Origin: Streptomyces coeruleorubidus
GTDB taxonomy: Bacteria > Actinomycetota > Actinomycetes > Streptomycetales > Streptomycetaceae
Length of the DNA stretch: 64,000 bases
Direction: 5' to 3'
NCBI RefSeq assembly: GCF_028885415.1
Contig: NZ_CP118527.1
Coordinates: 8,122,001-8,186,000, forward strand
Within the stretch, counting starts at the first letter, position 1. Each line of letters opens with the position of its first letter. Shown here piece by piece: positions 25,314 to 32,818 of this stretch. A model generated the notes under the pieces. The model was not told where the DNA came from. It saw only the letters and a program-made list of their open reading frames with translations, and did no database searches. Position numbers and translations under genes: made by a program.

Positions 25314-26072
25314 GTGCTCGACTACGACAAGGAAGCGGAGCGGTACGACGCCTCGCGCGGCGGCGAGCCCAGGGCGGCCGCCGCCGCGGCGGCGGTGCTG
25401 AGCCTCGTGCCGCCGGACGCGCGCAGCCTGCTCGACGTCGCCTGCGGCACCGGCATCGTCACCCGCCGGCTCGCGGCCGCGCGCGACGGCATGCGGGTGA
25501 CCGGCGTGGACCTCGCCCCGGCGATGGCCCGGCAGGCCGCCGCCCGGCTGCCCGGTGCCGTGGTGCTCGCCGACAGCCGTCGGCTGCCCTTCCGGGACGG
25601 CGAGTTCGACGCCGTGTGCAGCGTGTGGCTGCTGCACCTGGCCGCCGGGCCCGCCGACGCCCGGACCATCGTCGGCGAGTGCGCCCGGGTGCTGCGGCCC
25701 GGCGGCGTCTACGTGACCACGGTCGACAAGGCCGCCTCCCACAACGTGGGCAGTGACATCGATGTCGTCCTGTCCTCCCGCCCGCCCAGCCCGGTCCGGG
25801 ACGCGGCGGCGGACGTCGAGTCCTACGCCGCCGGCCACGGCCTGGTCCCGTCCGGGCAGGCCCGCTTCCGGGGCCACGGACAGGGCCGCAGCCCTCGCCG
25901 CACGGTCGCGGACCTCAGACGCGGCTGGTTCGTCACCCTGCCGCCCGGCCACCCGCTCGCCGACGGCTTCGCCACCCGCCTGGGGGAACTCCCCGACCAG
26001 GACCGTCCCCGTCCCGACCCCGTCTTCACACTCCGGGCCTTCAGGAAGCCGCCGGATCCTCCGGCCGTGTGA
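25314..26072 (+). CDS. SAM-dependent methyltransferase (UbiE/type 11)
   Basis: A 252-residue class I methyltransferase. Motif I is LLDVACGTGIVTRRL, motif II VTGVDLAPAMARQA, the acidic loop ADSRRLPFRDGEFDAV, and motif III RVLRPGGVYVTT. It transfers methyl from S-adenosylmethionine to an unknown acceptor. GTG 25314 is 4 bases after the pterin dehydratase stop. The 3' end overlaps the convergent DUF1579-like gene by 32 bases. Confidence 0.88.
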   Translation: MLDYDKEAERYDASRGGEPRAAAAAAAVLSLVPPDARSLLDVACGTGIVTRRLAAARDGMRVTGVDLAPAMARQAAARLPGAVVLADSRRLPFRDGEFDAVCSVWLLHLAAGPADARTIVGECARVLRPGGVYVTTVDKAASHNVGSDIDVVLSSRPPSPVRDAAADVESYAAGHGLVPSGQARFRGHGQGRSPRRTVADLRRGWFVTLPPGHPLADGFATRLGELPDQDRPRPDPVFTLRAFRKPPDPPAV

Positions 26073-26517
26073 ACTCCATGATCCAGTTGGTCACCCAGCT
26101 CTGGCCGCCGTCCACCGAGAACGCCTGCTCCCAGCGGGCGGCGGTGTCACTGACCCCCGACCACACGAACCGCACCCGAACGTCCTTGCCGTCGTAGGTG
26201 TCGTCGCCGTGGAATTCGCCGCGCGCGTCCTCGAAGCGGCCGAAGACCGGCGGGAACAGCGTGCCGCTGCGGCTGGACGCCCAGTTGAGCGACCACTCCT
26301 TACGGACCGGGTCGAACAGCCGCAGCGTCAGCCCCTTCGCGGCCAGGTGCGGCATGTCGATCTCGTCGATGTTGGCGGCCCCGTCGAACAGCGGCCGGCA
26401 CTCGCTCCGGCCCGGGAACTCCTCCCAGTCGCTGCCGGGGTCGAGGAAGTCGGTGCGGCGGCGGTGCAGGACGTTCCAGGTGCCGTGGAAGAAGTCGAAG
26501 TCGTGCGGGCTGCTCAT
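26041..26517 (-). CDS. Lipocalin-like (DUF1579-type) hypothetical protein
   Basis: A 158-residue protein beginning DFDFFHGTWNVLHRRR, then alternating beta-rich segments such as NWASSRSGTLFPPVFGRFED and WEQAFSVDGGQSWVTNW. The HGTW opening and the closing SxDGGxxWxTNW pattern fit small beta-barrel proteins of the DUF1579 kind. No catalytic residues can be named. ATG 26517 overlaps the stop of the upstream hypothetical gene (ATGA), so they form a coupled pair. Confidence 0.75.
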   Translation of the reverse strand: MSSPHDFDFFHGTWNVLHRRRTDFLDPGSDWEEFPGRSECRPLFDGAANIDEIDMPHLAAKGLTLRLFDPVRKEWSLNWASSRSGTLFPPVFGRFEDARGEFHGDDTYDGKDVRVRFVWSGVSDTAARWEQAFSVDGGQSWVTNWIMEFTRPEDPAAS

Positions 26518-26993
26518 GAGCGGTCTCCTGTGGTTCCCTCGGGCAGACGGTCGGCCAGATAGGCGTCGAGGTCGGGGACGTCCGGGGCGAGCATGTGCCG
26601 TACCCAGGCGTCGCGTTCGTGCAGGATCGGCGGCAGCTCCCAGACGCAGCCGATCCACGGCAGGCCGGGCCTGACGAAGTGCGCGGGGTCGCGGTCCGGG
26701 CAGCCGAGGACCGGCTGGCCCGCCGCCGCGCCGTCGAAGTGCAGCACGTTGTCCCACACCCAGCTGTACGCGTTCAGATAGGCGCCGTCGTCACCGCCGC
26801 GGTGCAGCACGACGAACGTCGCCGGCGGGGTGCCGTCCGGTTCCGGCAGCAGCTCGGGCAGGATCGCGTACGCCGCCTCCGCCACCTCGGGCGCGATGCC
26901 CTCCGGGTCGGCCGTGACGTGGTAGCGCTTGATCGACCGGCCGGCCACCTCGATCGGTGGCGGCACGGTCAGCAGTTTCTCCGTGAAGGACAT
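26514..26993 (-). CDS. Hypothetical protein, coupled pair with the DUF1579-type gene
   Basis: A 159-residue soluble protein of a family I do not recognise. It has a beta-rich N-terminus (MSFTEKLLTVPPPIEVAGRS), a VVLHRGGDDGAYLNAYSWVWDN core, and an ERDAWVRHML helix near the end. It starts 40 bases from the WYL regulator, on the opposite strand, with a palindrome between them, so it is a likely target of that regulator. Function unknown. Confidence 0.72.
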   Translation of the reverse strand: MSFTEKLLTVPPPIEVAGRSIKRYHVTADPEGIAPEVAEAAYAILPELLPEPDGTPPATFVVLHRGGDDGAYLNAYSWVWDNVLHFDGAAAGQPVLGCPDRDPAHFVRPGLPWIGCVWELPPILHERDAWVRHMLAPDVPDLDAYLADRLPEGTTGDRS

Positions 26994-27017
26994 GGCGGGA
27001 CGCTAGAACCGGTCCCC

Positions 27018-27032
27018 TGACATCATGTGTCA
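27018..27032. promoter_or_regulatory. Operator-like palindrome at the WYL gene start
   Basis: TGACA-TCATG-TGTCA (5-bp arms, 5-base spacer) lies immediately before the GTG at 27033 and covers the alternative GTG at 27027. It is in the 39-base gap between divergent genes, placed to repress both. The WYL regulator is the obvious candidate to bind it. Confidence 0.55.
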
Positions 27033-28001
27033 GTGAAGTCCAGCCGACTCGTCTCGATCCTCCTGCTGCTCCAGACCCGCGGCCGGATGACCGCCGCGCA
27101 GCTCGCCGAGGAGCTGGAGGTCTCGGTCCGTACCGTCTACCGGGACGTGGAGGCCCTCGCTGCCGCCGGGGTCCCGCTGTACGGCGACGCGGGCCACGCC
27201 GGCGGCTACCGCCTGCTCGACGGCTACCGCACCCGTCTGACGGGTCTCACCGCCGACGAGGCCGAAGCTCTTTTCCTCGCGGGCGCCCCCGGCCCCGCCG
27301 CGCAGCTCGGTCTCGGCTCCGTGCTCGCCGCCGCCCAGCTCAAGGTGCGCGCCGCCCTGCCGGCGGAGCTGCGCGCGCACGCCGACCGGATCAGCGGCCG
27401 GTTCCACCTGGACGCCCCCGGCTGGTACGCGGACGCCGATGACGCCCCTCACCTGCCGGCCGTCGCGGACGCCGTGTGGAACAGCCGCGTGCTGCACGTC
27501 CGGTACCGCCGCTGGCGCGAGCCCACCGACGTGGAGCGCCGCCTGGAGCCGTACGGGCTGGTACTGAAGGCGGGCCGCTGGTACGTCGTCGCCGGGCCCG
27601 GACCACGTACCTACCGGGTCGACCAGATCCTCGGACTCACCACGCACGACGAGGAGTTCACCCGACCAGGGGACTTCGACCTGGCCGCGTACTGGGCGGC
27701 GTACCAGCGCGGCTTCCACGACCGGCTGCACCGCGGCGAGGCGGTGGTGCGGCTGGCCCCGGGGACGTCGCTCACCGGGGCGGCGGGAGAGGCCGTACGG
27801 CGCCACGGACGTGACGACGCCGACGGCTGGACACGCGCCACGGTCCCCATCGAGTCGGTCGAGCACGCCCACGCCGAGTTCCTGCGCCTGGGCACCGGCA
27901 TCGAGGTGCTGGCTCCGGACGAACTGCGGTCGAGGATCGCCCGGACCGTGGCCGAACTGGCCGAGCGGTACGGCAACTCCCGCGCACCCGGCGGCGACTG
28001 A
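27033..28001 (+). CDS. WYL-domain (YafY/DeoR-type) transcriptional regulator
   Basis: A 322-residue regulator: N-terminal winged helix (about 1-60, LLLLQTRGRMTAAQLAEELEVSVRTVYRDV), then a WYL sensor domain with LEPYGLVLKAGRWYVVAG (about 175-195) and a C-terminal WCX extension. GTG 27033 gives the usual KSSRLV beginning; GTG 27027 is an alternative. No ribosome site is visible, so the mRNA may be leaderless. The divergent hypothetical pair is the likely target. The rhamnogalacturonan lyase begins only 38 bases after the stop and might be read through. Confidence 0.9.
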   Translation: MKSSRLVSILLLLQTRGRMTAAQLAEELEVSVRTVYRDVEALAAAGVPLYGDAGHAGGYRLLDGYRTRLTGLTADEAEALFLAGAPGPAAQLGLGSVLAAAQLKVRAALPAELRAHADRISGRFHLDAPGWYADADDAPHLPAVADAVWNSRVLHVRYRRWREPTDVERRLEPYGLVLKAGRWYVVAGPGPRTYRVDQILGLTTHDEEFTRPGDFDLAAYWAAYQRGFHDRLHRGEAVVRLAPGTSLTGAAGEAVRRHGRDDADGWTRATVPIESVEHAHAEFLRLGTGIEVLAPDELRSRIARTVAELAERYGNSRAPGGD

Positions 28002-28039
28002 GAGGCGGAACCCGCCCGTCCTTCCAGGAGGTCCGTCCC

Positions 28040-29914
28040 GTGAAGCACCCGCACAGGCACCGCAGACGCCGCCTGCTCCTCCCCGTCGCCGCAGCCACGG
28101 CGGCACTCGTCGGCGCCGGCCTGACCACGTTCGCCACCGACGACTCCGCCGAGGCCGCCACCGCCCGGCAGGTCGAGAAGCTGGACCGGGGCGTGGTCAG
28201 CGTCCACACCGGCAGTGGCAACCTGGTCAGCTGGCGCTGGCTGGGTACCGACCCGAACGACGTGTCGTTCAACGTGTACCGGGCCGGTACGAAGGTCAAC
28301 CCGACCCCGGTCACCGGCTCCACGAACTACTTCCACTCCGGCGCCCCCTCGCACGCCGACTACACCGTCCGCGCGATCGTGAACGGCGTGGAGCAGGGCG
28401 ACTCGGTGCACGCGGTCCAGTTCCGCACCGGTTACAAGGACGTCCCCCTCTCCCCGCCCGCGGGCGGCACCGCGCCGGGCAACTCGGCCTACACCTACGA
28501 GGCCAACGACGCCTCCCTGGGCGACCTCGACGGCGACGGCGCCCTGGACATCGTCCTGAAGTGGCAGCCGACCAACGCCAAGGACAACTCCCAGTCCGGC
28601 TACACCGGCAACACCATCGTCGACGGCCTCAAACTCGACGGCACCCGCCTGTGGCGCATCGACCTGGGCCGCAACATCCGCTCAGGCGCCCACTACACCC
28701 AGTTCCAGGTCTACGACTACGACGGCGACGGCAAGGCCGAGGTCGCCATGAAGACCGCCGACGGCACGAAGGACGGCACCGGCGCGGTCATCGGCTCCTC
28801 CTCGGCCGACCACCGCAACTCCTCCGGCTACGTGCTGTCCGGGCCGGAGTTCCTGACCATGTTCAACGGCCAGACCGGCAAGGCGATGCAGAGCGTCGAC
28901 TACGTCCCGGCCCGCGGCACCGTCTCCTCCTGGGGCGACAACTACGGCAACCGCGCCGACCGCTTCCTCGCCGGCACCGCCTACCTCGACGGCGCCCGCC
29001 CCTCCCTGATCATGGCCCGCGGCTACTACACCCGCACCGTCATCGCCGCCTGGGACTGGCGGAACGGCTCCTTCACACGCCGCTGGACCTTCGACACCAA
29101 CTCCTCCACCAACAGCGGCAAGGGCTACGACGGCCAGGGCAACCACAGCCTGTCCGTCGCCGACGTCGACGCCGACGGCAAGGACGAGATCGTCTACGGC
29201 GCCATGACCGTCGACGACAACGGCAACGGACTGTGGACCACCAAGCTGGGCCACGGCGACGCCGGCCACGTCGGCGACCTCAACCCCTCCCGGACGGGCC
29301 TGGAGTACTTCAAGGTCTCCGAGGACTCCGGCAAACCCGGCTCCTGGATGGCCGACGCCCGCACCGGCCAGATCCTGTGGCAGACGGCGTCGGGCTCCGA
29401 CAACGGCCGCGGCGTCGCCGCCGACATCCACGCCGGCAGCCCCGGCGCCGAGGCCTGGTCCGCCGCCGACACCACCCTGCGCTCCGCCACCGGCGCCTCC
29501 CTCGGCCGGGAGCCCTCCAGCATCAACTTCCTGTCCTGGTGGGACGGCGACCCCGTCCGCGAACTCCTCGACGGCACCCGCATCGACAAGTACGGCACGT
29601 CCGGCGACACCCGCCTGCTGACCGGATCCGGCGTCTCCTCCAACAACGGATCGAAGTCCACGCCCGTCCTGTCCGGTGACATCCTCGGCGACTGGCGCGA
29701 GGAGGTCGTCTGGCGCACCAGCGACAACAAGGCCCTGCGCATCTACAGCACCCCCCACCAGACCAACACGAAGATCACAACCCTGCTCCACGACACCCAG
29801 TACCGCACCGCCCTGGCCTGGCAGAACACCGCCTACAACCAGCCCCCGCACCCCAGCTTCTTCATCGGCAACAACATGCCGACGGCTCCCAGGCCGACGG
29901 TCTACACCCCCTGA
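28040..29914 (+). CDS. Rhamnogalacturonan lyase, polysaccharide lyase family 11
   Basis: A secreted 624-residue enzyme that cleaves the rhamnogalacturonan I backbone of pectin by beta-elimination. The signal peptide covers about residues 1-42 (Arg/His-rich start, hydrophobic core, ...DSAEAAT). The mature part carries calcium-binding loops of the DxDGDG type: DLDGDGALD, DYDGDGKAE and DVDADGKDE, as in the PL11 eight-bladed propeller. No carbohydrate-binding module is attached. GTG 28040 follows AGGAGG. A strong bidirectional hairpin separates it from the convergent xyloglucanase. Confidence 0.92.
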   Translation: MKHPHRHRRRRLLLPVAAATAALVGAGLTTFATDDSAEAATARQVEKLDRGVVSVHTGSGNLVSWRWLGTDPNDVSFNVYRAGTKVNPTPVTGSTNYFHSGAPSHADYTVRAIVNGVEQGDSVHAVQFRTGYKDVPLSPPAGGTAPGNSAYTYEANDASLGDLDGDGALDIVLKWQPTNAKDNSQSGYTGNTIVDGLKLDGTRLWRIDLGRNIRSGAHYTQFQVYDYDGDGKAEVAMKTADGTKDGTGAVIGSSSADHRNSSGYVLSGPEFLTMFNGQTGKAMQSVDYVPARGTVSSWGDNYGNRADRFLAGTAYLDGARPSLIMARGYYTRTVIAAWDWRNGSFTRRWTFDTNSSTNSGKGYDGQGNHSLSVADVDADGKDEIVYGAMTVDDNGNGLWTTKLGHGDAGHVGDLNPSRTGLEYFKVSEDSGKPGSWMADARTGQILWQTASGSDNGRGVAADIHAGSPGAEAWSAADTTLRSATGASLGREPSSINFLSWWDGDPVRELLDGTRIDKYGTSGDTRLLTGSGVSSNNGSKSTPVLSGDILGDWREEVVWRTSDNKALRIYSTPHQTNTKITTLLHDTQYRTALAWQNTAYNQPPHPSFFIGNNMPTAPRPTVYTP

Positions 29915-29920
29915 GAAAGC

Positions 29921-29954
29921 CGAGGGCGTATGCCGTCTGAGGCATACGCCCTCG
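29921..29954. terminator. Bidirectional terminator between PL11 and GH74 genes
   Basis: A perfect 14-bp stem (29921-29934 with 29941-29954) with a 6-base loop, flanked by an A-run on the left and AAAA on the right, lies between two convergent stops. It can terminate both. Confidence 0.85.
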
Positions 29955-29964
29955 AAAAGCACGG

Positions 29965-32613
29965 TCAGGCCACCGTGCAGCTCTGGTCACCCAGCTTGAA
30001 CGCCGTCGGCTTCGTGTTCGTCCCCGACGAGTTCGCCGTGAAGCCGAAGCTCACGGACGAGCCCGCCGCCACGCCTGCGTTCCAGCCGACGTTCTTCGCC
30101 GTCACCGCCGAACCCGACTGCGCGGCCACGGCGTTCCACGCCTGGGTCAGTTTCTGGCCGTCGGCGAAGGACCAGACGAGGGACCAGCCGTTCCAGGGGG
30201 TGGTGCCGGTATTGGCGACCTGCACGTCCGCCTGGAAGCCGCCCGACCACTGGCTGGTGACCTTGTACGTCACCTTGCAGGCACCGGCCGGTTCGGGCCC
30301 GGGCCCGGGACCCGTGGTGCCGCCGTCGGAGCTGTCGCCGTAGATGACGCCGCGGCCGTTGGTCGCCACGTACACCCGGCCGTACACCCTCGGGTCACCG
30401 GTGATGGCCGCACCCGTCCAGCCCCACTGGTGGGCGTCGTCGTTGATGCGCGTCCAGCTCGCGCCCTTGTCCGTGGAGCGGAAGACGCCGCGTACGCCGC
30501 CGATCTTGGCGCTGGTGTAGAGCGTCTGGTAGGAGGCGCCGGGTGCCGCCTTGCCGAAGCCGATGGTGTCGGCCTGCTCGACGTTCGACAGCTTCGTGAA
30601 GCTCGTGCCGCCGTCCGTCGAGTGCCACAGGCCGTACGCGCCGTCGCTCGCTCCGCCCGCCAGCCAGACGTCGCCCTTCCCGCCGGGCAGCGCCTTGAAG
30701 CGGACGCTGTCGCCGCCGGGCAGCCCCGTCGCCGGTGACTCCTTGAACGTCGCCCCGCCGTCCGTGCTGACGTAGAACTTCCCGGACTTGAAGCCGTAGA
30801 AGGTCTTCGGGTCGACGCGGTCCGACTCGACGATCGCCCCGGAGGGAATTCCACCGGACGCCTGCCACGACGTGCCGAAGCCCGTCGCGTGGTGCACGCC
30901 GGCGCCCTGCGGGCTCCACACGAACCGGCTGCCGTCGGCCGCCGCCGCGACCGTGCCGCCGCCGCTCACGCCCGAGGGGTCGGTCCCCGCGAACCAGTTG
31001 GCGCCGTTGTCCGTCGAGAACGAGATGTGCGGACCGGAGTCGAGGTTGCCGACCCGGACGACCGTGTTCGGGTTCGACTCGGCGAAGTCCAGACTGGTGG
31101 TCGTCGTGAAGTTCGGCTGGGTGAACATCATCGACGGGACCTTCGTCAGAACCGTGTGGCGGAAGCCGCCGATGTCACCCAGCGCGCTCAGCAGCGGGGC
31201 GCCCGACGGCGGTGACGCCAGGTCGTTGACCGCCGTCTCCTCCAGCCCCTGCACCATCGGCTTGACGGTGAACTTGCTTCCGCTGTCCCAGTTGGTGAGG
31301 TTCTCGGTGCCGTAGATCGTCGCGCCCGTCCCGTACATCATGCGGTTCGAGTCGAACGGGTCGATCTCCAGAGCTTCCGTCATCCACCCGAGCTTCGGGG
31401 TCTGCTCGGGCGGCTGCGGGTTGGCGCCCCAGGTCAGCCACGGCGAGGAGGAGACGTCCATCGTGTAGCGGTTCTCGCGATTCGGGTACGACGTGTAGTC
31501 CCACGCCTTGGTCCAGTTCGCGCCGCTGTCCGTGGAGCGGAAGATCTGCGTGTCCGGCCACCAGGCGCTGTACGCGGTCGCCATCACCGTGCCCGGCTTC
31601 TGCCGGTCCACCGTCAGCCCGCTGAAGCCGTAGAACGTGTCGGCCTCCGCCACCGGGCTGATGTTCGTCCAGGCCCCGGTCCCGGTCGCGTACCGCCACA
31701 GCTGGCCCTTGCCGCCGTCGTACGGGCCGCCCTTGTCGCTGTAGGCGAGGTAGAGGTAGCCGTTCTTCGCGTCCAGTACGCCCTTGTGGGCGAGGTAGCC
31801 GGTGGGCTGCCCGGCAAGGCGCTGCCAGGTCGCGCCCGCGTCCGTCGAGCGGTACACCGCGTTGTCCTTGTCGGCGACCCCCACGTAGATCGTCTTGGTG
31901 GCGCTGCCCGACGTGCCCGTGGACTCGTCGAAGGTGACCCAGACGATGCCCTGGTTGTCGGACGCGTAGCCGCTGGTGTCGCTCGGGTCCTGCACGTAGT
32001 TGCCGACGTTGGGGAAGTTCGTCACCTGCGACCAGGTCACGCCCGAGTCCGTCGACCGCCACAGCCCCTTGCCGCTGGGCGCGCCCAGATACAGCACGCT
32101 GTTCCGGTTCGGGTCGACGGCCAGCCGCTCGCCCATGCCCCGCCCCGGCATGTTGCCGCCCAGCTTGAACGGCAGGTTCGTCTTCTGCCAGCTCGCACCC
32201 CGGTTGGCGGAGCGCATGACCGCACCGTTCTTCGGATCCCAGCTGTTGGTGTACGTACCGACCGCCGCGTACACCCGGTTCGGATCGACGGAGTCGGACG
32301 CGATGCTGACGACCCCCGTGTGCCCCCAGTCGTCCCAGCCGACGGAGTCCAGCAGCGGCGTCCAGGTCTTCGAGGCCTCCTGCCAGCGGTAGGCACCGCC
32401 GATGTCGGTCCGGGCGTAGGCGAGGTTCTTCTCGGTCCGGTTGAAGACGATGCCGGGGACGAAGCCACCCCCGTCGATCCGGGCGTTCTTCCAGGTGTAG
32501 GTATCGGCGGCGATCTTCGTCGACGGCGGATCGGCGGCCAGGGCGGCGGGAGCGCCCGACAACAACCCGGCCGCCAGCGCGAGCACGGCCGTGAGAGCAC
32601 GGGTTCTTCGCAC
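29965..32613 (-). CDS. Secreted xyloglucanase, GH74 with C-terminal CBM2
   Basis: An 882-residue exported endo-xyloglucanase. Signal peptide about 1-28 (...LSGAPAALAAD). The GH74 double seven-bladed propeller runs from about 30 to 740, with many repeats of the RSTDSGANWTK type. The linker is GPGPGPEP, and a CBM2 cellulose-binding module occupies about 780-882 (CKVTYKVTSQWSGGFQADV to the final Cys). It cuts the xyloglucan coating of cellulose. GTG 32613 is preceded by GGAAGGA. It lies downstream of the GH48 gene on the same strand, about 200 bases apart, with a hairpin and a repeat between them. No CebR-type box is seen here. Confidence 0.95.
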   Translation of the reverse strand: MRRTRALTAVLALAAGLLSGAPAALAADPPSTKIAADTYTWKNARIDGGGFVPGIVFNRTEKNLAYARTDIGGAYRWQEASKTWTPLLDSVGWDDWGHTGVVSIASDSVDPNRVYAAVGTYTNSWDPKNGAVMRSANRGASWQKTNLPFKLGGNMPGRGMGERLAVDPNRNSVLYLGAPSGKGLWRSTDSGVTWSQVTNFPNVGNYVQDPSDTSGYASDNQGIVWVTFDESTGTSGSATKTIYVGVADKDNAVYRSTDAGATWQRLAGQPTGYLAHKGVLDAKNGYLYLAYSDKGGPYDGGKGQLWRYATGTGAWTNISPVAEADTFYGFSGLTVDRQKPGTVMATAYSAWWPDTQIFRSTDSGANWTKAWDYTSYPNRENRYTMDVSSSPWLTWGANPQPPEQTPKLGWMTEALEIDPFDSNRMMYGTGATIYGTENLTNWDSGSKFTVKPMVQGLEETAVNDLASPPSGAPLLSALGDIGGFRHTVLTKVPSMMFTQPNFTTTTSLDFAESNPNTVVRVGNLDSGPHISFSTDNGANWFAGTDPSGVSGGGTVAAAADGSRFVWSPQGAGVHHATGFGTSWQASGGIPSGAIVESDRVDPKTFYGFKSGKFYVSTDGGATFKESPATGLPGGDSVRFKALPGGKGDVWLAGGASDGAYGLWHSTDGGTSFTKLSNVEQADTIGFGKAAPGASYQTLYTSAKIGGVRGVFRSTDKGASWTRINDDAHQWGWTGAAITGDPRVYGRVYVATNGRGVIYGDSSDGGTTGPGPGPEPAGACKVTYKVTSQWSGGFQADVQVANTGTTPWNGWSLVWSFADGQKLTQAWNAVAAQSGSAVTAKNVGWNAGVAAGSSVSFGFTANSSGTNTKPTAFKLGDQSCTVA

Positions 32614-32648
32614 GGTGGGGTTCCTTCCGTGAGGGGGGAACGTGCGAG

Positions 32649-32685
32649 GGCCGGGCGGCCCCAGTGCGGGTGGAGCCGCCCGGCC
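32649..32685 (-). terminator. Hairpin between GH48 and GH74 genes
   Basis: An 11-bp perfect GC stem (32649-32659 with 32675-32685) and 15-base loop. On the minus strand it follows the GH48 gene and precedes GH74, so it may end the GH48 message or lie in the GH74 leader. Confidence 0.5.
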
Positions 32686-32736
32686 GTGGCCCCGCGTCAG
32701 GTGCAGGGCCACGTACGCAGAGCTTCGGACGCTGTC

Positions 32737-32801
32737 TTGGGGGCGCGGGGAACTGCGCGACCAGCCACACACGGCCCGCAGACAACAACCGCACAACCCG
32801 C
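32737..32801. repeat. Recurrent Streptomyces intergenic repeat
   Basis: The segment containing GGCGCGGGGAACTGCGCGAC and a following CCAGCCACACACGGCCCGCAG matches, from memory, a short sequence that recurs between genes in many Streptomyces genomes. Only one copy is in this window. It lies within the 205-base gap between GH48 and GH74. Confidence 0.45.
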
Positions 32802-32818
32802 GGAGCGCCCGGCGGGGA

